The notes under the pieces are model-generated. The model was given only the letters and a program-made list of their open reading frames with translations. It did no database searches and had not been told where the DNA came from. 64,000 nt of DNA, taken from Flavobacterium noncentrifugens (GTDB lineage: Bacteria > Bacteroidota > Bacteroidia > Flavobacteriales > Flavobacteriaceae). This document shows, piece by piece, positions 36,901-44,842 of the stretch. The stretch is from NCBI RefSeq assembly GCF_900100375.1, contig NZ_FNEZ01000002.1, positions 558,001 to 622,000 on the forward strand, in the 5' to 3' direction. The position numbers were made by a program, and so were the translations under genes. Every line of letters starts with the position of its first letter. Within the stretch, counting starts at the first letter, position 1.

Positions 36901-37468
36901 TAATGCCAGCAACGACAACAGCAATTTTAAAAACCGCAGCGACAATAAAGGCCCGGAACCGGAAGGAATTACGGTTGGTGAAATCAACGGAAAAACGTAT
37001 GCTTTCATTACTTTGGAACGCGTTGGCGGTGTCATGACTTATGACGTTACAAATCCGGTCGCTCCTGTTTTTGTTTCGTACAACAACAATAGAACTATTG
37101 GAAGCGTTGGCGGCGACCTTGGCCCGGAAGGAATTATTTATGTAAAGCCAGCCGACAGCCCGGTGGATAAAGGTTTGGTGGTTATGGCCAATGAAGTCAG
37201 CGCGACGATTAGTGTGTACCAAATCAACAATGATGTTTTAAATGCCAATAATTTTGATTCAAAAGAGGCATTTGCAGTTTATCCAAATCCAGTAAATAAC
37301 GGAATTGTGTATTTCAGCAAACCGATTGATGCCAAATTATACGACTTGTCGGGAAGATTTATCGCTGAAAAAGCAAATGCTTCTTTCCTGAATGTTTCAG
37401 GCCTTTCAAAAGGAATTTATCTGATCAAAGCCAACAACGGCGCAAGCCGGAAGATTATTATAAAGTAG
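33914..37468 (+). CDS. Large mosaic T9SS cargo protein with LTD, Calx-beta and choice-of-anchor I domains
   Basis: The ATG at 33914 gives a signal peptide (MKFKITMLFSLCAMGISHAQ) and a product of 1184 residues. Domain order by eye: an N-terminal sandwich domain (about 21-210), an Ig-like domain starting APSVASVKVTS (about 225-320), a lamin-tail domain starting LVITEIMYNAPSANSNQ, a Calx-beta domain (about 500-600), then a choice-of-anchor I seven-bladed-propeller-like region (about 620-1105). That last region contains VLTANEGQPNSDY, YLVTANEGDAREYD and GPEPEGITVG. The C-terminus is a type A T9SS sorting domain (VYPNPVNNG, YDLSGR). It is exported across the outer membrane and likely anchored. Phosphatase or phytase-like activity is possible but unproven. 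Confidence 0.9.
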   Translation: MKFKITMLFSLCAMGISHAQLTNPGDIAFVGFNADGDDDVAFVTFKDIPANTSIYFCDSEWNGTAFGTDEGDFTWTSGSAVIPAGTVISINNLSAAIAPSLGTISLNNAGGLSASGDAMFAFLGTAPRTVTTMLAAISNSSSGFGTLTNSGLAAGTTAVLLTEGTDMAKYNGPRSGLDRNGYLAQLGSMAQWQLEDTVADDHNNGTNPDLPFNLDSFVISSGDATAPSVASVKVTSANTIEIIFSEDVTVASANAISSYEISPGLDITNAVYDAALHKVTITHAGFASGIGYNLDVANVSDLAENVMEAYQSPFLYFNGLTSGLVITEIMYNAPSANSNQLEFLEIYNNTTAALAIGGIKVKDEGNFTFEFPEMNLAANATVLLANDKTSADAFYGVSFLDMPQGIINALGNGGEMLQILNSQDAIISQIAYDDAAPWPLSPDGNGPSLELLNPNGNLNDGNNWAPAIHLVGQSLGVDVFASPGIYAPNVASSISFDTEYAFANENSGTIAVNVTISNAASTAVTATVSAVSGSGTAVSGTDYDFTLQTITFPANSTTAVIVNIPVINNTIAGKDKFFVLELSNPTGATLGGIKSKVIYILDDEESAPTASGALDINFLSSYVVDANGSAEIVAHDPVSQRLFVLNSTATKINILDFSNPSAITQINTLDMSAYGIGATSVSYKNGIVAATVEGANFENGKVIFMDINGENVRVVNAGVLPDMITFTHDGTKVLTANEGQPNSDYSIDPEGSISVIDVSAGLANITQANVTTINFNAYDSQKAALKAAGVRIFGPNASVSQDFEPEYITIAADNQTAWVTLQENNALAVVNLATNQVTSIIPLGTKDHSIARNALDASDQNGQIFMSAWPIKGMYMPDAIANYSVGGTNYLVTANEGDAREYDNMEEEVKVGDADYVLDPTVFPNAALLKKNTNLGRLAVTNQSGDLDGDGDFDEIHTFGARSFSIWNGTTGTLVYDSGDDFERITAADPVFGALFNASNDNSNFKNRSDNKGPEPEGITVGEINGKTYAFITLERVGGVMTYDVTNPVAPVFVSYNNNRTIGSVGGDLGPEGIIYVKPADSPVDKGLVVMANEVSATISVYQINNDVLNANNFDSKEAFAVYPNPVNNGIVYFSKPIDAKLYDLSGRFIAEKANASFLNVSGLSKGIYLIKANNGASRKIIIK

Positions 37469-37491
37469 TTTTTATATTTTTGAGAGAAAAG

Positions 37492-37519
37492 GCCATTCCA
37501 TTTGGGATGGCTTTTTTTT
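37492..37519 (+). terminator. Terminator of the T9SS cargo gene
   Basis: GCCATTCC pairs with GGGATGGC (one G-T pair) across a four-base loop and is followed by eight T residues. Confidence 0.85.
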
Positions 37520-37521
37520 GC

Positions 37522-37550
37522 AAAAAAAAGAGGCTCTTTCGAACCTCTTT
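37522..37550 (-). terminator. Terminator of the minus-strand gene at 37566
   Basis: Read on the minus strand, AAAGAGG pairs with CCTCTTT with a 10-base loop and a run of T residues follows. It lies directly beside the plus-strand terminator. Confidence 0.75.
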
Positions 37551-37565
37551 CCCTGAATTAAATAA

Positions 37566-38033
37566 TTAAGATAAAAGCGTATTGGTAATCAATTGTTCCC
37601 ATTTTTTCGCCAGCTGCTGGTCTTCATACAGGTAAACCTGCCCAATCTGGTCGTTTTCTATTTTATAGAACGGGATATGTTGTTTTTTCTGATTTTGTTT
37701 GTGCAGAAATTCAAATTCGATTTTAACGACGGTATTCGAATTGCCTTCAGTTGTTTGTATTAATTTTACGGTACTGATTTCCCTGAGATCAACGAAATGT
37801 ACTTCTTCCGGAGTGACATTGAAATCAACAAATATAAAGCCTTTGTTTTTCTCGTCTGCCGCAAGGGCCTTCTTATTTTGCGTATCGCTGAGACTGAAAT
37901 GATAATTGTTGAACCTTGCGAAAATCGCTTTCATTTTTGCATTGTTTGCCGCATTGGCGCGCAGCATATAGAATAACGGAATGCCGATTAAAGCCATAAT
38001 GACGAGTCCGATTATAGTTACTGAAGTATCCAT
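37566..38033 (-). CDS. Membrane-anchored protein of unknown function
   Basis: The ATG at 38033 gives 155 residues. One N-terminal membrane helix (VTIIGLVIMALIGIPLFYML, about residues 5-24) is followed by a soluble domain with an alternating beta pattern (YHFSLSDTQNKKALAADEK, GFIFVDFNV, VHFVDLREISTVKLIQTTEG, VKIEFEFLHKQ). The soluble part resembles small PH-like domains in its strand rhythm, but I cannot assign it. It is probably anchored in the inner membrane with the domain in the cytoplasm. It has its own terminator. Confidence 0.65.
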   Translation of the reverse strand: MDTSVTIIGLVIMALIGIPLFYMLRANAANNAKMKAIFARFNNYHFSLSDTQNKKALAADEKNKGFIFVDFNVTPEEVHFVDLREISTVKLIQTTEGNSNTVVKIEFEFLHKQNQKKQHIPFYKIENDQIGQVYLYEDQQLAKKWEQLITNTLLS

Positions 38034-38132
38034 TTGTATTTTTTTTGATGTTAAGAATAAAAGTTTACTCCGGAAACGACAGCATGTCAATCCGGAAAAA
38101 GAGAAAATCTCCAACTAAAATTTATTCTAAAA

Positions 38133-38480
38133 TCACCAAAAAAAATGAAAAGGAAAAATGAGCAACGACACGCTTTCACAACGGTTCGCGTCTTGCAAGA
38201 AGAACGTTTTAAACGGATTTAAAACCTTGAAAATGGGTTTAAAACCAATGTGATTCGAAAACCATTTGGCATAAAAAACATTTCCGGTTTTGTTTTCAGA
38301 AACCACGTGATGTTCGGCCTGCGGTTGGATGAAAGCCAGGCTATGCAAACCTTCATCACCATAAAAAGATTGCGGTTTTTCAGAAGTAACCTCAATTACT
38401 AAAATCTGCTTCTCATACGAAATGAAAAACAACGCCGCAACGATTGCTGAAAAAACAAGTATCTTTTTAAAAAATGCCAT
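38133..38480 (-). CDS. Small signal-anchored protein of unknown function
   Basis: The 115-residue ORF starts MAFFKKILVFSAIVAALFFISYEKQILVIEV, a signal anchor or signal peptide without a clear cleavage motif. The rest contains FYGDEGLHSLAFIQPQAEHHVVSENKTGNVFYAKWFS and a hydrophobic, aromatic C-terminus (LLIFPFHFFW). I recognise no family. It is preceded by the DUF349 gene's terminator region and followed by a gene on the same strand, so it is probably an independent unit. Coding status is plausible but not certain. Confidence 0.5.
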   Translation of the reverse strand: MAFFKKILVFSAIVAALFFISYEKQILVIEVTSEKPQSFYGDEGLHSLAFIQPQAEHHVVSENKTGNVFYAKWFSNHIGFKPIFKVLNPFKTFFLQDANRCESVSLLIFPFHFFW

Positions 38481-38556
38481 CGATGCAAATATAACTTTTC
38501 AAAGCGCCTAAACCGAACGGTTTTTTATAATTGAAAGTTAAAGTTTCAGGTGCAGT

Positions 38557-38584
38557 ATAAAAAAAGCCCCGAAATCCGGGACTT
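38557..38584 (-). terminator. Terminator of the DUF349 gene
   Basis: On the minus strand AAGTCCCG pairs with CGGGGCTT (one G-T pair) around a five-base loop and is followed by T residues. It starts a few bases after the stop of the gene at 38590. Confidence 0.8.
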
Positions 38585-38589
38585 TAAAT

Positions 38590-40851
38590 TTATTGGTTGA
38601 TATTCCTAAGCTGCTTTAATTTCTGCTTCAGTGTATCCAATTCTTCCTTATGTCTTTCAATGCTTTTGCGCACTTCCACAATCATCGGATTTTCTTTTTT
38701 CGAATTTTTCGAACTGGAGAAAAACTGGATGTTGTTTTCCAGTTGGAAAATTTCGCCCTGAACTTCATCAATTTTGCGCTGTAAAAACACTTTTTCGTTT
38801 TCCAGCTTGCGGCTGTCGTCAGATCCTGCCAATTGCTCGACACGGTTTGAGAAACGCATCATTTCGGTTTCTTTCTTGCTCAGGCTTAATTTTTCGAAAA
38901 GCGCATCGAGGATTTTGTTGAATTTTCCTTCAATATGTCTTCTGCCGAAAGGCACTTTTCCAAAACCTTTCCAGTTTTCAATGTGCGCTTTGATCGCATC
39001 AAGATCGGCTCTGTGCTCGCCAGTCAATTGAAATTCGCGTAACGATTCAAGGTATTCTTTCTTCTTGTCAAACGCTTCGACTTCTTCCGCATTTTCCTCG
39101 CTTTTCGATTCTTTCAGTTTTTCAAAATAACTGTTGCAGGCCGATTTGAATTCTGCCCAAAGTTTGTCTGAAAACTTTCTCGGCACATGCCCGATCTGTT
39201 TCCATTCTTCCTGGATTTGTTTCATGATTGGCGTCGTGACGGCAAAATCAGTACTTTCCTGCAATTCTTTTGCCTTCGCGACCAAAGCCTGTTTTCTGTT
39301 TAAATTGTCGTTCTGGTCTTTTTTAATGTCTTTGTAAAACGAATTTTTTAAGGCATTGAAGTTGCGAACGCCGTTTTTAAATGCTGTCCAGGTTTCTTCA
39401 TTGACTTCAGGCGGAACTTTTCCAGTCGTGAAAAATTCATTTCTCAACGCTTCGACTTTTTCAATCTGGGCCAGCCAAAGCGCATGCGAATTGACTTTTT
39501 CTGTTGCCAACACCTCTATTTTTGCAATGATGTCTTTTTTCTTTTCGAGGTTTTCGGTTTCCCCGGCGCGCAGTTTTTCAAACAGCGATTCGCGTTTGTC
39601 GTGCATTTGTTTGGTCAGTTCGCTAAAGCGGTTCCAGATTTCCTCGCGGTGTTCGCGGGATACCGGCCCAATGTCTTCTTTCCAGATTTTGTGCAAATCC
39701 TGCAATTCGCGGAAGGCTTTGTTAATGTCCGGTTCGTTGACCAATTCCTCAACACGTGCTACGATTTTCTGCTTCAGCTCTAAGTTGTGCTTAAAGTCGA
39801 TGTCGCGCGCTTCACGGTCTAAGTGTAAGTAATCGTAAAAATTCTCCACATGGAAATGGTAATTGTTCCAAACGTGGTTGTATTTGTCTTTCGGAATCGA
39901 GCCCGCATTTTTCCAGCGGTCGCGCAATTCGTTGAAATGTTTTAAAGTATCTTTAATATTTTCCTGCGGATTGATGAGGTTTTTAAGCGCTTCAACAATC
40001 GCCAATCTTGTTTTTAAATTCTCGTCAAGGTTGGATTGCAGGCTTTTAAAATGCGTATTTTTTATATCGCGGTATTGCGAATACAATTGGTCAAATTTTA
40101 CCTTCAGCGGCAAATGATAATGGAAATCTTCGGTAGTATCTGGGTTTTCAGCGTGCCATTCGTCTTTTTTCTCCTCGATAAAATGATGGTATTTCGCCAG
40201 GAAAAATTTTTTGACTTCTTCCACGTGGTCTTTTACAGCCATTACTTTTTCGTTCGAAACCAGCTTTTCAAGCGCATCAACGAGTTCATCCATCGAAAGC
40301 GCTTCATAATCGAGCATCGGAATTTCTTGGCGCACGGTTTCGTCTTCACTTTCCTCCGCATTGGCATCAGAAATCGCTTTTATCGCAAAAATGCTGTCAT
40401 CCTCCACGACTAAAGAATCATCGGCAACCTGTTCTGGAGTCAGCTCGATTATATTGTCATCATCGGCAGCTTCTGCTTTTGCAAGTGCCGCAGCTTTTCC
40501 GCCTGCAGTATTTTCCTCTGCTTCATCTTCTTCAATCACATCCGATACGAATTCAGCGGTTTGCTTCGACTTTTCGCTATCGCTCGGGTCAATATTCTCT
40601 ACAGCATCCTGTTTTGCTTCATCTTCAGCAATTAAATTGGATACAAAATCAGCGGTTTCCGCATTTTCGGCCACTTCGCTTTGTGCTTCATCTTCAGCAA
40701 TGATCTCACCAACAAATTCGGTGGTTTCCTCATTTTCAGATTGCGTGGTTTCCGCTGCAACAGTTTCGTTATCAGTGCTTGAAGCTTCCTGAGATGTTTC
40801 CTTTAAATTTCCGTCTGCATCATGCAGGTTATCATTCTTTTCTTCTAACAT
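38590..40851 (-). CDS. DUF349 domain-containing coiled-coil protein
   Basis: The ATG at 40851 (MLEEKNDNLHDADGN) gives about 753 residues. The upstream extension to 40917 looks like leader. Residues 1-190 are acidic and repetitive: three near copies of the pattern AEFVS(D/N)(V/L)I(A/E)EDEA occur in series. From about residue 230 to the end run repeated DUF349 helical units of about 70 residues, each with a W-K-x-[IV]-G or WK-x-AG core (WKNAGSIPKDKYNHVWNNY, WKEDIGPVSREHREEIWNRF, WKQIGHVPRKFSDKLWAEF). The C-terminus is a coiled coil (VFLQRKIDEVQGEIFQLENNI). Known in flavobacteria; function is unknown, perhaps RNA- or ribosome-associated. Confidence 0.88.
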   Translation of the reverse strand: MLEEKNDNLHDADGNLKETSQEASSTDNETVAAETTQSENEETTEFVGEIIAEDEAQSEVAENAETADFVSNLIAEDEAKQDAVENIDPSDSEKSKQTAEFVSDVIEEDEAEENTAGGKAAALAKAEAADDDNIIELTPEQVADDSLVVEDDSIFAIKAISDANAEESEDETVRQEIPMLDYEALSMDELVDALEKLVSNEKVMAVKDHVEEVKKFFLAKYHHFIEEKKDEWHAENPDTTEDFHYHLPLKVKFDQLYSQYRDIKNTHFKSLQSNLDENLKTRLAIVEALKNLINPQENIKDTLKHFNELRDRWKNAGSIPKDKYNHVWNNYHFHVENFYDYLHLDREARDIDFKHNLELKQKIVARVEELVNEPDINKAFRELQDLHKIWKEDIGPVSREHREEIWNRFSELTKQMHDKRESLFEKLRAGETENLEKKKDIIAKIEVLATEKVNSHALWLAQIEKVEALRNEFFTTGKVPPEVNEETWTAFKNGVRNFNALKNSFYKDIKKDQNDNLNRKQALVAKAKELQESTDFAVTTPIMKQIQEEWKQIGHVPRKFSDKLWAEFKSACNSYFEKLKESKSEENAEEVEAFDKKKEYLESLREFQLTGEHRADLDAIKAHIENWKGFGKVPFGRRHIEGKFNKILDALFEKLSLSKKETEMMRFSNRVEQLAGSDDSRKLENEKVFLQRKIDEVQGEIFQLENNIQFFSSSKNSKKENPMIVEVRKSIERHKEELDTLKQKLKQLRNINQ

Positions 40852-40962
40852 TTTGTAAAATGTGTAAGGTTTATAAATTAAGAGGGCGTAAGTTAGTAAA
40901 GGCGCACCAAAATTCAAAACAAAACGCTTAATTTAAAGCCATTATTGATTTGTTGGGGATTT

Positions 40963-41052
40963 TTAGGAGCTGTTCCGGCTATCCGCTGCAATCTTTTTAC
41001 TTTGCTCGTGCCTCGCTAAAATAAAAAGGATTTTCGCTTCTATCCGGGCTAG
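40963..41052 (+). repeat. Interspersed hairpin element, subtype 1, copy B
   Basis: TTAGGAGC, CCGGCTATCCGCTGCAATCTT, variable loop (GCTCGTGCCTCGC), AAAAAGGATTTTCGCTTC, then CCGGGCTAG. The inner stem is AATCTTTTT with AAAAAGGAT(T). It lies in the DUF349-aroE spacer, antisense to both genes. Its loop text is shared with copy F. Confidence 0.8.
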
Positions 41053-41085
41053 GCAGTATTCTGATCTCAAAGAGTAAGTATGCAA

Positions 41086-41841
41086 TTATTCATTCCAGAT
41101 CTTCCAGGATTTTTCTGCCTGAAATACCAGCATGTCATAACCATTTTTAATTGTTGCGCCATTGGCTTTCGCTTTCTTCAAAAACGCCGTTTCTTCCGGA
41201 TTGTAAATTAAGTCAAAAGCGATGTGCTTGTCGGTAAAGAATTGATATGGCAAATCGGGAAATTTCTCAATATCCGGGCTCGTTCCAATTGGCGTGCAAT
41301 TGACGATGATCTGGTAATTGTCGAAAGTCGTCGCGTTGATCCGGTTGTAATCTATCGTGTTTTCCGTGGCTTGTCTGGAAACGAAAGCATACAAAATTCC
41401 AAGCTGCTCGAGCGCAAATGCCACGCCTTTTGAAGCACCGCCAGTTCCAAGTATCAATGCTTTTTGGTGATGCGGTTGAAGTAATGGTTTTAACGCTTTT
41501 TTAAATCCGTAAAAATCAGTATTGTAGCCTTTTAGATAGCCTTTTTTGGTAAATTTAATCGTGTTTACCGCGCCGATTTTCTCTGCATTCACCGACATTT
41601 TATCCAAAAACGGAATTACACTTTCCTTGTACGGAATCGTAACATTCAGGCCTTTTAAATTTCGGTTGTTTTTAATGATGGATGGAAATTCGGAAATATC
41701 GGCAAGGTCAAAATTCACATACGAAAAATCGTGCTGTTCGTCTTTTTCAAAGCGTTCGGTAAAGTATTTTCGTGAAAAAGAATAATCGATGTTTCGTCCT
41801 AAAAGCCCGAATAATTTTTTGGGATTGTCGTTGTGTTCCAT
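41086..41841 (-). CDS. aroE: Shikimate dehydrogenase
   Basis: This 251-residue enzyme reduces 3-dehydroshikimate to shikimate with NADPH in the aromatic amino-acid pathway. Substrate-site motifs are FGLLGRNIDYSFS (N-terminus), LNVTIPYKESVIPFLD (catalytic Lys) and YNTDFYGF (Asp). The NADP site is LILGTGGASKGVAFALEQLG. The C-terminal DLIYNPEETAFLKKAKANGA matches the family. The length is slightly short but all active-site elements are present. The gene follows the TPR gene on the same strand, with a palindromic spacer between. Confidence 0.95.
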   Translation of the reverse strand: MEHNDNPKKLFGLLGRNIDYSFSRKYFTERFEKDEQHDFSYVNFDLADISEFPSIIKNNRNLKGLNVTIPYKESVIPFLDKMSVNAEKIGAVNTIKFTKKGYLKGYNTDFYGFKKALKPLLQPHHQKALILGTGGASKGVAFALEQLGILYAFVSRQATENTIDYNRINATTFDNYQIIVNCTPIGTSPDIEKFPDLPYQFFTDKHIAFDLIYNPEETAFLKKAKANGATIKNGYDMLVFQAEKSWKIWNE

Positions 41842-41876
41842 GAAGCAAATTTAATAAAAGTGTAGTCGTAAATCAG

Positions 41877-41923
41877 CCACGAATTGCACGAATTTACACA
41901 AATCTATTCGTGTAAATTCGTGG
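41877..41923. repeat. Long palindrome built on AATTCGTG
   Basis: CACGAATTTACAC (41887-41899) pairs perfectly with GTGTAAATTCGTG (41910-41922) around a ten-base loop, preceded by a partial extra copy (CCACGAATTG). It sits 48 bases upstream of aroE, between the TPR terminator and the aroE start. It could be an operator or a spread palindromic repeat. Confidence 0.7.
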
Positions 41924-41942
41924 TTAAAATATATTTGCTAAA

Positions 41943-41968
41943 TAAAAACAGCCGGAAATTCCGGCTGT
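41943..41968 (-). terminator. Terminator of the TPR gene
   Basis: Minus-strand ACAGCCGGAA/TTCCGGCTGT hairpin (10-bp stem) followed by TTTTTATT, starting about 20 bases after the stop at 41989. Confidence 0.85.
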
Positions 41969-41988
41969 ATATTGAATCTGAAAAACTA

Positions 41989-43389
41989 TTATTGTTTTCT
42001 TCTGTATTTCGTGATCATCGATTGCACTGATTTGATCTCATAAACAATTGGGAACAGTTCTTCAAGGATGTTTACATTGTTAAAGCTCAGTCGTAACGCA
42101 TTGCTCAAATGGAATTTTCCTTTTTCGATTTCACCCGTGATGTAATACAATCCAGCCAATCGGTATTCGACTTCGTAGGCTTCCGGGAAATATTCAGACG
42201 ATTGCAATAAAGTTTGAACTGCGGTGTCGAATTCGCCTAAAAATTGTAAAATATCAACCCAAAACAACCAGGTGTCTAATTCTGAATCCCCGAATTCCAC
42301 CGCTTTCCTGTAACCGAATTCTGCTTCTTCAAAGAAATTCATTTCCTTGTTGATCGTTGCATACCGTTTCCAGTACATGCGGTTCTGGTTGTCGATGTGC
42401 AATGCTTTATTGACATAAAACAATGCTTTCTGGTAGTTTTTCATCCGGAAATAAAAATCCGTGATCGCTATCCAGCCCTTGTCTAAAAGCGGATCTTCGT
42501 GCACCGTTTTGTTAAAAAACTTCAGTGCCATCACTTTGTTGCCGAGTTTTTCATAACATTTCCCGATTCGCAATAAAGCATAAGATGTTGGGTCGTCGAG
42601 TTCAATAGTGCGGTTGTAGCTTTCAATTGCATCTTCGTAGCGTTTCAGTCTTTCGAGCGATTTGGCTTTTTCCATGAAAGCACCCATAAATTCGTCGTCG
42701 ATCAAAGTCGCATAATCAAAAGCGCGCAACGCTTCTTCGTATTTTTTGAGTCCGTAGTTCAATCGGCCGCATTGGTGCCACGCGATTTCGCTGTACGGAT
42801 TTTTATCAATGTAATCTTCAAGGAATTTAATCGCTTCTTCGTTCTGGTCAAGGAATTCAAAGCAGTACACGACGTTATACAATGCAGCCTGGTCTTCGGT
42901 ATCTTCTTCAAGGCATTTGATGAAGTTTTCCTTCGCGAGTTCGAGGTTATCCATGAACAAATACTCCATACCGATCAAATTGTACACATCGGCATAATCA
43001 TCGGTGTATTTCAAGGCGGTATTTAAAAGCTCAACCGCTTTTTCATGGTTGTCGCGTTTGGAATAAATGCTGGCTTTCTGGATGTAAATTTCTTCGTTTG
43101 TAGGTTCAATCGCATAAAGCTCATTGAGGAGCTTTTCTGCCTGGTCGAGCTTGTCGTCATAGACCAGCATTTCTACCTGCACCAGTTTGAGTCCGGTGGA
43201 TTTGGGATGCTGCTCGAGTGCTAATTTTAAGGCTTTCTTAGCTAAAGATGCCTTACCCATGTCGAGGTAGTGAAGAATGATTTCTTCGAATTCCTCGGAA
43301 TCAAAGAAGAGTACTTTGTTGGTTTTCAACATCGACTCAAATTTTGATAAGGATAAGTTATAGTCTTCTTCTTCGTTGCTTAGTTGCAT
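41989..43389 (-). CDS. Tetratricopeptide repeat protein
   Basis: This 466-residue protein is built of at least ten TPR units, such as AYDKLDQAEKLLNELYAIEPTNEEIYIQKA, HEKAVELLNTALKYTDDYADVYNLIGMEYL, and KRYEDAIESYNRTIELDDPTSYALLRIGKCYEKLGNK. There is no signal peptide; the start is acidic (MQLSNEEEDYNLS). It is a cytoplasmic scaffold or adaptor. In flavobacteria the order OstA-like, aminotransferase, TPR, aroE seems conserved as far as I recall, so it may be co-regulated with its neighbours. The specific partner is unknown. Confidence 0.9.
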   Translation of the reverse strand: MQLSNEEEDYNLSLSKFESMLKTNKVLFFDSEEFEEIILHYLDMGKASLAKKALKLALEQHPKSTGLKLVQVEMLVYDDKLDQAEKLLNELYAIEPTNEEIYIQKASIYSKRDNHEKAVELLNTALKYTDDYADVYNLIGMEYLFMDNLELAKENFIKCLEEDTEDQAALYNVVYCFEFLDQNEEAIKFLEDYIDKNPYSEIAWHQCGRLNYGLKKYEEALRAFDYATLIDDEFMGAFMEKAKSLERLKRYEDAIESYNRTIELDDPTSYALLRIGKCYEKLGNKVMALKFFNKTVHEDPLLDKGWIAITDFYFRMKNYQKALFYVNKALHIDNQNRMYWKRYATINKEMNFFEEAEFGYRKAVEFGDSELDTWLFWVDILQFLGEFDTAVQTLLQSSEYFPEAYEVEYRLAGLYYITGEIEKGKFHLSNALRLSFNNVNILEELFPIVYEIKSVQSMITKYRRKQ

Positions 43390-43527
43390 ACTATTTTTCT
43401 TTAAAATTATCCTAAATAAAATTAGGCAAACAGGGTTCCTGTAATGGGAAGATTTTTTATTGTTGTGAACAATTTAATTAACAAAAAATCAGGGTTTTCG
43501 ATGATCTTTGTTTTGATTCTTAGGCTT

Positions 43528-43610
43528 TTAGCCCGGATTGAAGTGGAAATCCTTTTGCCGGTTTTTTCAACCGGTAAAAGATTGTAGCGCAAAGCCGGAA
43601 TAGCTCCTAA
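43528..43610 (-). repeat. Interspersed hairpin element, subtype 1, copy C
   Basis: On the minus strand: TTAGGAGC, CCGG, CGCTACAATCTTTT, hairpin ACCGGTT/AACCGG, AAAAGGATTTCCACTTC, CCGGGCTAA. Here the outer UUAG/CUAA and CCGG/CCGG pairs and the terminal stem are all perfect. Sense to the aminotransferase and TPR genes on either side. Confidence 0.85.
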
Positions 43611-43615
43611 TAAAT

Positions 43616-44818
43616 TTACAAATGATTCACAGAAGTCTGTTGTAATATTTCATCCATCGTTTGCAGGATTATCGCGCAGCCTTCGCGGATTTCGTTTTCG
43701 GAAATCGTCAGTGGCGGCGTGATCCTGATCGCGTGACCTTCGAAAAGCAGCCAAAATAAGATCAGCCCTTTGTCCTGGCATCTCAAAATCACCTGATTCG
43801 TGATTTCGGGATCTGCCGTCATCGCGGCGAGCATCAGCCCTTTGCCGCGCACCTCGCTTATCAAAGGATGTACCAAAAGCGACCTGAAGAGTTTTTCTTT
43901 TTCCAATGCCTGTCCCATGAGGTTTGTCTCACAAATTTCCTGCAAAGTCGCGAGGCAGGCTGCCGCAATGACAGGATGTCCGCCAAAAGTGGTAATGTGC
44001 CCGAGTTTCGGATTGTCGCTCAGCAAATCCATCATTTCAGCCGAAGCGGTAAAAGCGCCAACGGGCATGCCACCGCCCATGCCTTTTCCCATGATAATTA
44101 TGTCGGGAACGGCATCGTAGTTTTCGAAACCAAACAGTTTTCCGGTACGCCCAAAACCAGGCTGGATTTCGTCAACGATCATCATCGCGCCAACTTCGGT
44201 ACAGCGTTCTCGCACTTTTCTAAGAAACCCATTTTTCGGTTCGATGAAACCTGCGCCGCCCTGAATGCTTTCAAGTATAATTCCGGCAGTTTTTGTCGTA
44301 ATTTTCTGTAAATCTTCTTCGTTGTTGAACGTAATAAAATCCACATCAGGAACGAGCGGGCGAAAAGGTTGCTTGCGTTCTTCAAATCCCATGACGCTCA
44401 TCGAACCCATCGTATTGCCGTGGTAGGCGTTGAAACACGAGATCAGCTGGCTTCTTCCGGTCACGCGCCGGGCGAGTTTTAAAGCACCTTCCGTTGCTTC
44501 GGTTCCCGAATTCACGAGATATGTTTTGTTCAGCGAATCGGGCAGGAGCGAAGCCAGTAATTTGCAATATTCCACCGCTGGGCTTTGCGAATATTCGCCA
44601 TAAACCATGACGTGCGAATATTTGTCCAATTGGTTTTTGATCGCATTGTTCACGCGCTCGTTTTTATGCCCGAGCGTACAGGCCGAAACGCCAGCGACAA
44701 AATCGAGGTATTTTTTATTGTTGGTGTCGTAAATGTAGGAACCTTCGGCATGGGAAACTTCCATTCCAAGCGGATGGTGGGAAGTTTGCGCCTGGTATTT
44801 TATAAAATCGGGGTTCAT
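43616..44818 (-). CDS. Class III (pyridoxal-phosphate) aminotransferase
   Basis: The ATG at 44818 (MNPDFIKYQAQTSHHPLG) is the family start. The ORF continues upstream only into the hairpin repeat. The product is 400 residues. PLP-related motifs are LGHKNERV, YLVNSGTEATEGALKLAR, CFNAYHGNTMGSMS, MIVDEIQPGFGRTG and IIMGKGMGGGMPVGA with the Schiff-base lysine. It is the ornithine/acetylornithine/GABA-type fold. The flavobacterial version next to OstA and AroE is usually annotated aspartate aminotransferase family protein. The true amino donor and acceptor are not established. Confidence 0.92.
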   Translation of the reverse strand: MNPDFIKYQAQTSHHPLGMEVSHAEGSYIYDTNNKKYLDFVAGVSACTLGHKNERVNNAIKNQLDKYSHVMVYGEYSQSPAVEYCKLLASLLPDSLNKTYLVNSGTEATEGALKLARRVTGRSQLISCFNAYHGNTMGSMSVMGFEERKQPFRPLVPDVDFITFNNEEDLQKITTKTAGIILESIQGGAGFIEPKNGFLRKVRERCTEVGAMMIVDEIQPGFGRTGKLFGFENYDAVPDIIIMGKGMGGGMPVGAFTASAEMMDLLSDNPKLGHITTFGGHPVIAAACLATLQEICETNLMGQALEKEKLFRSLLVHPLISEVRGKGLMLAAMTADPEITNQVILRCQDKGLILFWLLFEGHAIRITPPLTISENEIREGCAIILQTMDEILQQTSVNHL

Positions 44819-44842
44819 TTTCTCAATTAATAATTTATAGTT

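Noticed and set aside
39356..39832. 158-residue plus-strand ORF within the DUF349 gene
   Set aside because: Antisense frame of repeated helical sequence; Ser/Cys/Phe-rich translation without motif or start context.
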